From Manduca sexta (taxonomy: Eukaryota; Arthropoda; Insecta; Lepidoptera; Sphingidae): 64,000 nucleotides of DNA. The notes below the pieces were generated by a model, which worked only from the letters and a program-made list of their open reading frames with translations, was not told the origin of the DNA and did no database searches. Positions 1-12,729 of this stretch are shown here, in pieces. The translations under genes and the position numbers were made by a program. Numbering within the stretch: the stretch's first letter is position 1; every line of letters begins with the position of its first letter. The stretch covers positions 3,472,001 to 3,536,000 of the forward strand of contig NC_051132.1 of assembly GCF_014839805.1 (NCBI RefSeq). The letters run 5' to 3'.

Positions 1-2434
1 TGGGACTTCTTTTGAAGGGTACTGGAAGAGAGTACAAATAACAATTCAGTTTATTATTGATTTTAAGAGAAACTAGTTGTTGGTTCAGACCAGCTGTATT
101 CAACCTGTAGCCCGCAGAGCATTTTTATATGACTGACATTACTAAAAATTTTAATAAGCTATACAAATTATTATTATTATAGAAACTTTTCCAAAGATCA
201 CTTGATTTTTATCATAACTGTATAAGAAAGCAATCATTTGGTTTATAGTAAACACTTTTATTTCAGTGAATTTGCATTGTGACCTCTGGCACCATAGCTA
301 AAATATTATTGTTGCTGTATAAAAAAAGTTCCAGTACGACTTCTTCACACAGTGTGGGAAACAATGATAAAAATTATAATTTAAATTGAAAAAAACTTAC
401 AAATTATCTATTACACTACATGGACCATACTCGGGGACAGTACTTTTATACAAAAAGAGCTGCAAACAAACCCAGTTTAACACAAATTTTCACTGTGCAT
501 ATGCATATTAGGTATAATAAAGTATAAACCTAATACTGATTGCAATAAAATACAAATCAACTTTTCTGTTGATCTAATTATTTGAAGATTATAATGTTCA
601 TATAAAAATGGTATATTATCTAATAGTTTCTAACTACTTTGTGAAATCTGTCATCCTGTATCTTTCTATGGAATCAGATACATCCCATAAACATTATTGG
701 TGGAAATAAAACCTCAGTTCTTAGAAGAGGTAATTTTCTGTGAATGATAACTAAATTTATAATCTACTAACAAGTATTTATTAAAATACATATCAAACTG
801 AAGGTATATTGCTATAGGTCGAATATAATATGACATCTTGGATAATAGTACACTAAATAAAAATTCGACGACCAATAGATGTTATTAGAAAATAAATTTG
901 TCATAGACAAACTATGATCTGCAGATTTTATTGCAGATGTTTTTACAATCAGATTTACGAGTTAAAACGAACATTCGTTACGTATTCTTTTCTTTCCAAT
1001 CATGATTTATTTTAAAATCTTGAATCGGTAAATACAAACGAATAAACAAGCAAATTGTTGATAACTGACATAACCTCATTGCGTTATCCATTAAAAAACG
1101 CCCACAAAAATCGTCAGCGGCTAAAAAAACGCCACTGTCAATAACCTCATTCGAATAACGCTTTTTACCACAATGTAAACAAGTTATTCACTCGTAAATA
1201 GTCTATATGCGAATTATTTATTGGCTGAAGGACAAAAATATATGTAATATGTCGCTAAACGCTAACTAGAACGACGCAAACGCGATCATCTGTTTCCGAG
1301 GACGTTATTATTGACAAACGATTTTTATGTGATATTTAACGCACTTAAACTGGAATAAAGTAAAGGCAGACCGACGCGAGAACCTTCTCTCATCTAAACA
1401 TATAGAGCAACAGTGAAATCATATAGCAAAATGTTAAAACTATCGGCGTAAGTACCGATAACCAAACATTATCAAACAATAAGCTATCGTCACAGTATGT
1501 AAACACTAAATACTTAGAAAACCAAACTAATGACAATAACATTGCATTTACCGTCGGAGTTCGAACGATAAAACATCTTCGACTTATTGCGATTTCCAAA
1601 TCCGATTTCGCCCTTGACTAGCGGGCGCAAAAAGTCACCACTTACCGGCCATGACAAAGCCCAGCACAAAAACTTTAAGAAGTTCGATAATTTTAGTACA
1701 CAATCACTTGAATGTTTTGCTAAAACATCACACAGATTTGCCGATGAAAACGGATTAGAATCATTTCAACATTACATCGGTAAAAAGCAATGGCGCTCAG
1801 AAATACATACAAATAATTACTGCAGAACTCAGTGTTGCCATACTGAGTATTACTAAAAATACCATTTCATTATTTCACAAATCAATGGTTAAATATTTTT
1901 AGCATAACAATTATAGAATTTTAAGAGACGTTGCAGTGATATTTATCCGTATTATCCGTATAAACAATATAATATAGATTTAAAGCAGCAATATAAGACA
2001 CAAAGAAAATAACTTTCAAACTATGGGTCACAATCCATTAGTCGGTCACAAGAGAATATTAAGTGGGCCCTGAAAAATTTCGCGATATATCGACCGACCA
2101 CACTAAATGTCGGACTACCACTAAAGGACGAGTAAAGTAATTAAAATTCTCATTTAACACAACTTCTTCTATGTAATTAAGTATTTAAGCACAATGACTT
2201 CATATTAGCCGAACTGTGAGTCCAGAATTTGGAAGTTATTATTAAGTGGGTCGCAGCCCAGTAAATTTTGGAAACTACTAACTTAAACGGACTCTACAAT
2301 AAATATATCATGTTCGCCACTATCTTCCTAGTTTGAGAAAGATAGGTGAATGTTTCTTATATGCAAATGCAGAAAACGCTGATCGGACTTGCGTGAACTA
2401 TAGCATGCACAATTTAAATCAGGCAATGGAATAA
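1..2434. other. Intergenic, no gene recognised
   Basis: AT-rich sequence with stop codons in every frame apart from short chance ORFs. The longest (1587-1856, plus) has no recognisable motif and no convincing splice or start context. I see no RNA gene here. Confidence 0.5.
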
Positions 2435-2487
2435 ACTTTCATGTTTAATTAGTTTTTATAATGTATATAAAAATTAAACATGAAAGT
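2435..2487. repeat. Inverted repeat, 16-bp perfect arms
   Basis: The arm at 2435-2450 (ACTTTCATGTTTAATT) is the exact reverse complement of 2472-2487, and the AT-rich spacer is itself partly palindromic. It could be a small MITE remnant or a hairpin. No flanking target duplication was recognised. Confidence 0.7.
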
Positions 2488-3231
2488 GGGACAGTGGAGC
2501 TTGTATTCCGGGACAGAGGTGCATGTGAAATATTTTTTTAAAATACAACAATAAGAATTATGTTATAAATACAAAATAACATTAAATCTATATATAAGCC
2601 TTAATTTACCTCTATTTCTTCTGTTGTTTCACTAACTCCCATTTTAGTAATTATTCCATAAGTTGGCAACACTAGATAATGGAATGTCAAACTGGACGTT
2701 TGTGTTGTAAAACAGTCGCAAAAAACCGCGCATTTCATACGTTAATATGTGCTGCCATCTATGTGTCGCGTTTATAAAACTGGCACTGTTTTGTCGATGT
2801 AGTGCATGAAACCTCAAATCATAACCGATTTTAACGACTTGTCCACAATGTTCTCGTTCATAATATTTAGCACAAGTTTGTTAAGTAAACATTTTAAACT
2901 TAAATAATTTAAATCACAAACAGCTTTACCACACATAATAGATAAAACACAACAATGTTAAAAAATATCGATATAAATAATTACGTGAAGCCGCAAAATA
3001 CTGAGAAATCATTATTATTGTTATTTTTTATTTATACTGATTTGTACTTAATTTTAATTACCTTTTATTTTAAATTGGTATTTCAATATATAAAATGTAG
3101 TTTCGCATCAAGAATTTTCGTCAATACAAAAGTGACACCACTAGTAACGCAGTTGTCATTTTTAAAAATAACGATAAAGGCATTTTACCGATCAATATAT
3201 TTTGGATATAACAATAATAAGAAAGTTCAAA

Positions 3232-6200
3232 ATGAGTTCCGATATGTATAACCCGGTAAGAATTTTAATATACACCACAACAAAAATTATAGTATTTAGT
3301 CATTGTTTAGTAGTATGAATATTGTTAACTAGGAAGTAGATAAGTACGGAGTACTTACCGTAATTACGTATTATTATGGTATTAGAACTTTATCGACCAA
3401 GCGTGGTGATTAACGGTGTAATAATGTCATTTTAATATAGTTTGCGAGATACTGAGTAAATTGTATTCCCACCCATGATAAATTGATTTTAAGAGCACTT
3501 ACACACGATCTACGCGTCACGTCACGTGACAGGCAAAGGCAGCTGGCAAGACAGCCGAGCGGCGCTATACGATGTACGAAGCCCATTATACAATGTTCCT
3601 ATATAGCGTTAGCTTGTCTAGGCAATCTATGGACTATAATGTGTAGAGTTATAGATACTCGCTACGATATGAAGTAAACATGGTGCTTGTTAGGAGGCAG
3701 CTAAGCGTGACATTATTTAGCCAAAAACGTTGGTTAACTGTGAATGAACGTCTCTATCAATCTACAACTATAGGTATTTTTCTAGTGAGTGCACAATAGA
3801 TACACTTCCACATATTTCTTTCAAACACGATCCTAAGATGAGTAACTGTCTGTTTACGTTTGGTTTATTGTACTGAGTCACGGTAGCATAGCTAACGGCT
3901 TGTGTGGTCGAATTTGTTTCTCCTCAGCACAATATCGAGATTACACTCTTCAAGTAATGCGCTTTGGCCAGCGCTACGTTATTTTTAGTTCTAGATACCT
4001 TAATAAATATTAAATGTTTTGAAGGGCTTCATAACCAGTCTAAATACTGTGCAAGATGTATTTTAATAGAGTTCAGAGCGTTGGCTATGGCAATAAAGTA
4101 TTTTACTATGTTCGATTTTATTCTATACGTATTTGCAAATGATAAGATAAAATTATCCTTTTTGTGAAACCAGCAATATAATTGGTTTAAAAATGGGACA
4201 GCAATTCTTATTTCAAATATTGCAATATTAAATATACAAGAATCATTTCATCTCTTTTTCATCGTAATTCTTAATGACGTCACAGTGATATTATTACGTC
4301 TCTTTCGTAGTTTGTCATCTAGCCCTTCCATTGGCTTTCAAAGGCTTATCTTGTTGATTTTTAACAGGATTTTGATCGTGCTTTCTATGTTAAAATGACA
4401 ATGTTTTGATGAACAATAAATCTGAGTAAAATAACCCATTGTTCATAGACTTGCTCGTCCAGTTAATAAGATGCATATTAAAAACTGGATTACATTTGAT
4501 TAAAAGTTTGACGTCATGATAATCTGTTTTAAGCCTGATGCGTGCAGAATTGACGCAATTAGCCTACCTTATCAGATAAAATGACACAAATAAAACGAGG
4601 AGAATTGGGTGAAGGTGATACGGGATCACGAGTACTGAATGTTGATGTCAGTAATGACAAAAATCCAATCTAACAATAAAGGTTGATGTCATGTGAAAAA
4701 ACGGTCATCATTGTTATTAGAATGTTAACAATAGTCGTTCGAAACAAAAATTATTTACATACTTACTTGCCTCGTTTAGTTGCTGTCGACCCAAAATGTC
4801 AGCTTTTCGTTTTGCTAAATAATAACAGTAGCGTGTTTTCCTGTGTGGCTATAACATATTGCAATGAATATAAGCCCAACAAACTGATTGTATTAACCGT
4901 AATATGTATCTACACCGAATGCATGTACATGCACAGGGGGACATTTGTCGCTTAGTTAGGTGTGTATACCTCATGTTTGCAATTCACATTGAGGCTTATT
5001 AGGGTTCGTAAACATTTTCTAGCCTTCTCCCCTCCTCCCATCCTAAAATAGTTCCTTGTCCTTCTCCCACATTTCTATCCCAACTATTCCCACCCAACTT
5101 ACCTCCAGAGCCTGCACTCGCTAAGTCGAAGGATTCCAGTATACTTACCATTCGCAGGTTTCCCCTGATGATGACTGCGGGGTCCGATTCCCAAAAAAAC
5201 CTTTCAGAGATAATTATAGATATAATCTTATGTTATTCCTCACTCATCTTCTATTCGGCAAAAATCGCTGATGATCGATGTACCCCTGTGTATGCTATTT
5301 TCAATCTTGATAATATAATTTATATGGAAATTAAATACTCACTATTTTTGTTTGAGTGGTCGAAAATGATGCTCAATTTCTGCAGGCTGTTCTGTCGGGC
5401 CTCTGCAAAGAGACGCCTCTTGTTCTTGGGCGAGGACTGGGCGGCGAGTGGCGACACTACCATCGTGGTGGTTGCCATGTTACAGGACCATGGTATAGGC
5501 AGAATCTGTAAAGAAACATTTATTGGAATAATCTATAATATATATGTATTCATAATATTTTGGATTTTTTTTTTTAAATGTGACCATAGCTGGCACCAGT
5601 CTTTGCAAACAACTAAAATATGTTTTGATTAATGTGTAATTTTACGTTTTATAGTGCCTGACTGTAGTCTCGAATTAAAATGTCTTTAGTTCGCTTTATT
5701 CTGTGCAGAAGGAAAACTATAAAAATAAATGTCTTGTTTAAAATTAAAAAAAATAGGGTTTCTAGACAAACGTAGCGTATTATCGCGCGAATGATCTGTT
5801 CGTCTTATCCTTCTTAGAACAAAAGAAAAACGACAGTGGGAACCGTCTAAACAATGAAATTGTTCCCTATTATTTGTTTCTTTCCATTCGTCACACGTCT
5901 TACTAAAGTTGTTTACAATTGCAACATACAATATGATGTTTTGTTACGGGCTGAATCATTCAATTGCACTCTCCGAAGTTTCTTCCAAGTACCTTTAGTA
6001 CAACACTGGTCGTAACTGGATTTAACAGGTTGTATCCGGTTGAATCCGGTCCTTATTGTTCACAAATCAAAACAAGCGTATTCAGTCGTTCGTGTACTTC
6101 AAATCAGTTCTCTAACACACAAGTCAACCGCGGCCAAACAAATATTATCATTGCAAAGTTTGCTGTTAACATAAGCGTTAATTTGCACGCGAAAAATCAA

Positions 6201-9200
6201 GACGATAATCATGACAGCCTCAAACGTTTGATAAAAGATGCTTGATCTCTATTTCATAGTACCGACAACACCATTACAGTACAACCGTGCTAGGAATATA
6301 GTAAGATTCCCATCGATAAATATTTTGGAAATTAATTGTAAGTAGTACCCTAAAATACAATTTGATTCTTCATTTAAGAGTCGAGCCGAACAAATAACAT
6401 GTAATCAATTGCACAAACAAAATAAAAATAACACATTTATAAATATTGTGTATCAGTGGCAATGAAAATAAAACACTTCGAATTTATCGATTTATCGTTG
6501 CATAATTTAAATCCAAGTGAATGACCCTTCGGGGCTTGGCCTTATCTAAATAAACAAATATACGACAATAATAGTCTCGTGTCTTGACGTCAATAAAATA
6601 ACCAGTTTGTCAAATAGCGACGGTAAAATTAAGTAAACTGATTCTTCAAGGGAACGTTGTGTTGCAAGAGATGCAAATGTAGCCTTAGGAAGATGTTCTA
6701 CAGTGGATGATTTTTTTTACAAATCGGTTTGGAATAAATTTATTCAAGTCCAAGTATTTTTATTGAATGTAATACATGATACATAATCTTTAGAATATCA
6801 GATGCGTAGTATTTTATATTAAACAAGATGACGAAGGGATTTGATCCAATGTAGTACACATGTTGGTCAATGAATCAGGGACTGCACAACTGTAGATCCA
6901 ATGGAGAACTTTAAACTATGAATATTTATAATGTAATAAAACTGTGTTTTACACAGCATTTCTGTATGTGCAATGAAAAAATAAAATTATCAATCTTTGT
7001 TAAAAGTTAAAAGTGTAATTAGTTGGTATCACCGAGTATAGTGTTAGGATCTCAGCCCGAGTCACTCTTATTGTTTGACCATCGGTTATCAGCTTTAGGG
7101 CGTTGGGCATTAATTCTTCGATGTGAACTACTTTTGTCTTTTTTTCTCTATTTTGCAGGATTTTGAACTGTAGAAAAATAATCAAAAGCTCTAATGTTCG
7201 ATTCGCTGAACCCCAAAACATGATACACTGTAATCCCATTACCTTCAGTACAAATAATATAAATTACAATTCCATTTAAACCACAAAAACCAATACAATG
7301 AAAAATACATATCTAAAGACAAAAAAATATATAATTACTAAAGCAAAACATTTTTGCATAAGCCCGTAAATTTTTTTGTATTTACCTATTGACTTATGTG
7401 CCGTCAGGCTTCATTCCATTGTCAGAGTTCAAGATTAGCCAGGCAGCACTGGATAGAAAGAGTGTATGCATTCATTGAGTCTGTACAATAGGTGTTCAGC
7501 TAATTCATCCAAAATAAAACATCTGTTCCCCATGATCCACTGAAGAACATCTTAAACTATCCATCCCCTTTTTTTGATAGGCTGAAGATAGTCGCAATTT
7601 AGAAGAGAGCAAATTTTGTTTTGAACTCTAATGATGCGTGGAGGCGCACAAGCAGGATGGGTTAATTAAAATTCAAAATAATACTTATATGTGAAAGGAG
7701 AAAGAACTTTCCGTCACGATGATAAAGATTGCTTATAAATTATGAGGCGCTGACGCCAGGGGATGTCCGATAGAAGGAAATACACTTAAATAATTTATTT
7801 GACGTGTAAACGACGACTAAGGCTGATATCGTCATAACCACAGCGGTTTTTCAATATGTCGTCACCTGGAGGGAAAATTGTTCAGTTACGACTACCTAAG
7901 TTAGGCAAGAGCAAAGTTCTGATTTACCTGTAGGTATACCTATGGATTTGTCATTCATGTGAATCCAAAACGAGAGGATGGTGTACTTTAAAGTATTTGT
8001 ACCTAGACTTTGCATAGGTTACGCCATCTATTAGCAATGTTTTGACTATCTTTGAAAATGGAACATGACCTATTTGAAGAACTTGCACGAATTACGTTGG
8101 CAGTCATATTTCTAACGACTGAAGGAGGCAGTGCGATATCGACAAAAAATGATATTCTTAATTCATCTGTTTATATTGTACTACATAGAGACCTGAAAAT
8201 ATAGTGGTGGCCTATTTATCATTTGTAGGTAGGTACAAAGTCTATTCTAGGCTGCAGTCCATTTATAGTGCAGCCCGTAATGATTTTGTGCGGCTGAAGC
8301 GCCGTGTTGAGGCACTAGCTACGTATTTGCATGAATTATGTAACGCCAGGCGTAGACACCTCATAATGGTATGACATAATCTGGCCCTAATTGGTTCGCT
8401 ATAAAAATGATTTTTATGGCGATATGTGGTGTTAAAATTACAACTATTAATGTATTTTCAATATACTTTGTAAGATTTTGTAAGCTTTACACTTCGTTTT
8501 TGGACTGCGTTTGTTGGTTTAGTAGACTATTGGCGCTGTACTGTTGAGTGGCGATTAAGCGGTCTCAGTCCATATGAATATAAAAAATACCTACTTATAA
8601 TTCGTATATATCTGAGTTGCGTGAAGTGTGAACTGTATTAAAATTTTAAAATAAAATGTCTATTAAGGTATGTCTATTGTCTGTATGATGACAAAGAGAT
8701 TCTTGAAAATACATGCATTATTTGATAATTTCATATTATACGAATATAATATTACACGCACCGCATACTTTAGATTATTTTTATTTAGGATTTTTGTTTT
8801 TCCGGAACCAATATTTTTCCGGGATTAAAAGATGCCTATAAATCTGTAGCATCCAATTATTGAACAAAAATCAATAGCTGTTTAGTTTTTACTAAGATTA
8901 GCGCGTACAAACTCTTCAGCTTTTTAGGCCGGAAGCTGCTTCTTAGTCTGGATGCATAAAGTAGCAGATCGGGCTCCATGACGTACCTTGGCAGATGCCT
9001 ATGCCTAGCAGTGGACTGTAACAGGCTGATGATTTATAGATTTGTAGGCAAGCGATAGTGTATAGGCTCGTCTCTTATAACATCAAACTTGATTGACCTT
9101 GACCCCCCCCCCCTCACCCTATGAGAAACACTTGACCCTATTTGTGTACTTAGCAATAAAAACGTGTGTGAGTCATTTGGAAAAAAAAAACTTGATTACG

Positions 9201-12200
9201 GAAGTTAAACTGCAGATAGTGCACTACTTGTGCCTTTACCTATGTATCTCTTTCTTTTGTAATCGTATTACCCATATTTGTGTATTCGCAGGGTTTCTCT
9301 CGTGCGTGTTTAGTCGCAACAGTCTAGCCTTCCAAAAGGCGTATCTGCTACCTATAGTTTTTGGATACATGTCCGTAACCTTTATAATTAGTTTAAGCAG
9401 CATCCACATTATCTAATAAGTCGGACTGTCTTAAATATTTACTACTTACTGTGTTTCTGTCTTTTGTTCTAAAGTTTATTGTGTTTTTGGTTGTTTTATT
9501 TTTTGAAGGTGATGGACGCAGTTTTTTCTTATCTTATTAGAAATTTTAAATCATGTTCGTATATATTATTCCAAAAATCGTTCGTCTCATCAAACTATGA
9601 AGGTGATGGTTGTTAAGTTTTGCTATCCAGTATTCACTCCTTTTATTAAACGGCTCCGTTCGCGTGAAGTTTTTCCGGGATCAAAGTCCCGCTTTATATT
9701 CTCCGAGGACAAAATAGAGCCTGTGTTCGGAGAAACTATATTCAATTTCATGCAATAGTTTTTGTGTGATGCCTGTACAAACATCGATACAGACAAAAAT
9801 CTAAAATGCTTTCAGATGTACAGACAATGGCTTGTTACATTTTTTTACGTATAGAATGAAAATTCTCATAACAGCATGACTCCACCAAACCTATGCTAGT
9901 TATGCCGACGTATTATTAACTCTAAGACTTATGACGCTCCAGAGTACAATGTCATGTCAGAGTTAGTATGCAATAATGGCATACGATTTCGAAATTAAAT
10001 CTCCTTTGATCGTATTAGGCAATTATTGTGTTTTAGTATTATTTTATACAGTAAAATGTTATCGCCCCATTCAGAGACGTCACTTACCTTAATTTAAATA
10101 TATAAAGAATCCAATAAAATTCCCATGAGAAACGAAAATTTGCATATTGTAATTGTAATAACTTAGTAATTACATGGGACGTTGTCTTAAGGTATAATTT
10201 ACGACAATTATTTAAATATTATAATTTAGTAGTTATTTGTGCATTGTTAATGATTTGTTTAGAACTATCTATATACAATATAATTATAGATTTGGAGTTT
10301 TATAGAAATACTAGGTGTTCAAGTAAAACTTAGAAAACATACAAACATTTTCAAAAACTTTCACATTTATACTATGGTGTATTGTATATGTAAGAAGTAA
10401 AGATTAATTATCTAGGAACACAGTGTATTCTCCTCTATTTCTAAAGAGGTCATCAACACATAGAAATCAAATGTAAGTACAAAAAGCGTTGAAATTACGA
10501 CATTTTTTAAAAGACATTCTACTTCACCTTTGCTGCACCCAAACAAATACAATGTAAAAATATGTAATATCGTTACGGACCATCGTCTGTTTGTCCCATC
10601 ATGTGATTGTGTCCGTCACGTCACGTCGACAGTTCAATTCGTTTATGAATGACAAAGTAACGAATAAATTATTCATGTAACACGGGGCTCTGGACAAAAA
10701 TATTGCAGTATTGATTTTTTGTTCGATCTATACAGCTCAGATAACTATAGTTTTTTATAGAAAGTAGATTTTGTTTGGCACTCTACACTATTTCAACCAG
10801 GGACGTAGCTACCGCCGTATCTGTAATATAGGGGTCTCTAAGCTTTAGGGTCCTCTTGACCCATAGGTACCTAAGTTAAAATTGTGGATAGAGGTGCAAC
10901 CAATGCACGCACTTTTAGTCTGTGTATTCCGTCCCATGACATGATGGGGGTGTGCCTATAACTCTATCAGGTACAAATTCTAGACTCCAAGCTCATACTG
11001 AGCAGAAAAACCCAATAAAATTTTGGCCTTCCGCGGTTCAAACCAAAAACCTCAGAGTTTAGACCAGTGATTGTACCGCGCACGCAACAACTACATCACC
11101 GGGGCAGTTTAAATAAACAGAAGCAGTCAAAATTGCAAGGAAATTAGTATTTACATTGTTCGCAATATTATGTGCCAAGGCGCTACGTTGATTGTTCATC
11201 GGGCAACTGACCGAGCAACGGCTTGTTTTACCAATCAGTATACTTGTGTCTCGCAAAATTATATCCAGCCTCAAAGCAATTAGAGACGGGACCAACGTAA
11301 ACCGATTGTAACCGATTTGCGGCGATTCGATTCAGATGTAATTTATTAAGGTCTTATTCATATTTCTGTTTAATTTCAGAAGGCGGTCGATCAGTTGACC
11401 AAGCAGCGAGGGATTTGTATGAGCAGTACGTTATTAGTATTTTTTTTTAAATTGGAACATTTTTTTGTATTCGGTCATAAATGTTCAAGTTGTTGGTGGT
11501 TGGATACTCGTATCCGCCTAGATGATGGTTAATGGCTATTGCATATAGAGTATAAAAGCCCTAATATAGGCCGCCGAAGTGTTTCGTTACGAGATCAGTT
11601 TGTGTATATTCCCTTTTAAACAAACCAGCATAATTGTGTCGACAGACGAGCAATAAGCAACCTGGACGTCAATTCTATTTACCAACACCTTGCCTAACCG
11701 TATAAAAAAGCGGTGCAAAGCAAGATAATACATCATCGCATTGTTAGCGGCATTCGATCATAATCCACCACGTTAGTCGGGCGCAAATTGTACAGTAACT
11801 GTAGCTAAAACCACAAATTGTTCTACACAACGTTCCCTTATTTCAAACAATATTACAGCCAATTAAATCGTACGTAATATTTTTATATGATCATGATTCA
11901 AAGAAAATCAAAATATGACATTAGCGTGAGTCACTAAACGATGGTATGACTGATCTTCCAATTCATTCACAGTTTGTCACTCATTTATGATCGGCGAAAT
12001 ATAAATGACATTCGAAAGATTCCATGTATTGAGCTGTTCCTTTTAGTTGTAAGAAATAATATAAGAGACACAAAAACGAAACTCATGACTAAAACAACGC
12101 GTAAGATATCTGGAACTATAATTTGTACAATAAAGGCACTCCGTCATGAGACAGAAGTGAGTTCCGCGAGCAAAGTACATATTTAACCGACCCCAATACT

Positions 12201-12716
12201 TTTGTCTGAACTTGAGATAGCTATAACCATGATAGAATGTAATCAGAGTCTGCAAGAATATACAAATTGTTAGCAAAAACGTAGAGTCCTTTGAATGAAT
12301 ACCTCTACGTTGAATATATTGGGGATGCTTGGAGCCTATACCTGTAACCCTTCACTCTCCGAAGGTGCAAATATTTTTTTACGGTTCTACAATGTAACCC
12401 CACTGCACCTGATGGTAGACGGATTGGGGTCAAATAAACTGGCAACTGGTGGCCAGTCGACACAATTATGCCGGCCTATGTAAATATATACACATATATA
12501 CTCAGGCTGATCGTGGAAAGTGAAAGTAATAAATGTCTACGGAATTATTTTTCAGAGGACTGCGATGTACGGAAAGTGTACATTCTACTGCGGGACTGTC
12601 AACACAGAGTGAAGTCGAAGCCCTACACAGCCGAGACGTGCCACCAGGAAACAGTGGACCTCTTAGAGGCGTTAGACCGGTGCGTCGCGGACAAAGCGTT
12701 CGTCAAGTTCGCATGA
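3232..12716 (+). CDS. UQCRH-like (complex III hinge subunit) protein, 3 exons
   Basis: Predicted 76-aa protein from exons 3232-3255, 11380-11425 and 12556-12716; introns have GTAAGA...CAG and GTACGT...CAG borders and the phases agree (0, then 1). The last 52 codons carry the hinge signature: two consecutive C-x13-C spacings (RDC..ETC..DRC), the DRV/HRV and T-x-E-T-C pattern, and CVADK-x-F near the end, as in the UQCRH family whose human member ends CVAHK-x-F. Exon 2 gives AVDQLTKQR, matching the family's VDP-x-x-x-x-R stretch. The family bridges cytochrome c1 and cytochrome c at the intermembrane face of the bc1 complex. Unlike the human protein there is no acidic N-terminal run: it starts MSSDMYNP. 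The first intron is about 8.1 kb, long for so small a gene, and contains an opposite-strand exon (5343-5505). It may be a diverged, perhaps tissue-specific paralog rather than the main subunit. The last exon is very secure; the first exon rests on its ATG context, donor and phase only. Confidence 0.75.
4955..5180. repeat. Dispersed repeat, family with copy at 48021-48245
   Basis: Shares a long colinear similarity with 48021-48245: GTGTGTATACCTCATG, then AGGCTTAT, CTTCTCCC, a C-rich middle and GGATTCC..GTAT near the end. Such a pair in unrelated loci indicates a transposed repeat; the class is not clear from the sequence. Confidence 0.7.
5343..5505 (-). CDS. First coding exon of an unidentified gene
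   Basis: On the minus strand a pyrimidine-rich acceptor (TTTCTTTACAG) precedes an exon with an ATG at 5478-5476 in good context (AACATGG). It encodes 45 residues beginning MATTTMVVSPLAAQSSPKNK, then RRLFAEARQNSLQKLSIIFD, and ends one base into a codon at a consensus donor, A|GTGAGT. GC content and codon use stand out from the AT-rich surroundings, which supports real coding. I do not recognise the family. The residues are basic and Ser/Gln-rich, with no signal peptide or membrane segment. A three-codon upstream ORF (ATG GTC CTG TAA) ends one base before the main ATG. The preceding acceptor implies an upstream untranslated exon, possibly at 24506. Later exons were not found and probably lie left of the window. 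Confidence 0.6.
5506..8759. other. Intron of UQCRH-like gene, nothing recognised
   Basis: AT-rich intronic sequence with only short chance ORFs (for example 5686-5931 and 7000-7239, minus). No exon, RNA gene or intact repeat could be supported. Confidence 0.45.
8760..8932 (-). mobile_element. Helitron-like relic
   Basis: Degraded motifs found in the better elements of this window: TTTTTCCGGGATTAAAAG near the left and, at the right, the reverse complement of a CTGAAGAGTTTG..CGCGCTAAT head. Ends are not preserved. Confidence 0.5.
8935..9040 (+). mobile_element. RTE-type LINE 3' tail fragment
   Basis: Contains GATGCCTATGCCTAGCAGTGGACTG followed by ACAGGCTGATGATT, the usual end of insect RTE-like retroposons. 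A reverse-oriented relative lies at 22060-22135. No coding part is left. Confidence 0.55.
9655..9800 (-). mobile_element. Helitron-like relic
   Basis: GCGTGAAGTTTTTCCGGG followed by TCCCGCTTTATATT matches the inside of the reverse-oriented Helitron-like elements elsewhere in the window; the termini are lost. Confidence 0.5.
10863..11095 (-). mobile_element. tRNA-derived SINE, family 2
   Basis: Read on the minus strand it runs from a tRNA-like head with a B-box-like GGTTTGAACCG through TTTTATTGGGTTTTTCTG, GCTTGGAGTCTAGAATTTG and CATGGGACGGAATACAC to AAAAGTG. This is the same order as at 30591-30852, and fragments occur at 47277 and 53335. Confidence 0.7.
12405..12510 (+). repeat. Dispersed repeat with CGACACAATTATGCCGGCC core
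   Basis: Carries CTGATGGTAGACGG, CAGTCGACACAATTATGCCG and CAGGCTGATC. Related fragments are at 17400-17565, 35120-35290 (reverse), 53605-53665, 54895-55040 and 55910-55960. It lies just upstream of the last exon of the UQCRH-like gene. Confidence 0.65.
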
Positions 12717-12729
12717 GTTGTCATTGTTA

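Noticed and set aside
1587..1856. 89-codon plus-strand ORF
   Set aside because: No similarity recognised, no splice sites or conserved motif, flanked by AT-rich noncoding DNA.
2609..2641. Possible mini-exon MGVSETTEEIE on the minus strand before a GTAAAT donor
   Set aside because: Eleven codons with a good ATG context but no partner exon found; too short to support.
2955..3251. 98-codon ORF ending at the UQCRH-like start
   Set aside because: AT-rich chance ORF with Phe/Leu/Asn-rich composition; the true start codon is in another frame at 3232.
5168..5632. 154-codon plus-strand ORF
   Set aside because: It overlaps the minus-strand exon 5343-5505, which has splice signals and better codon structure; the plus ORF is low-complexity at both ends.
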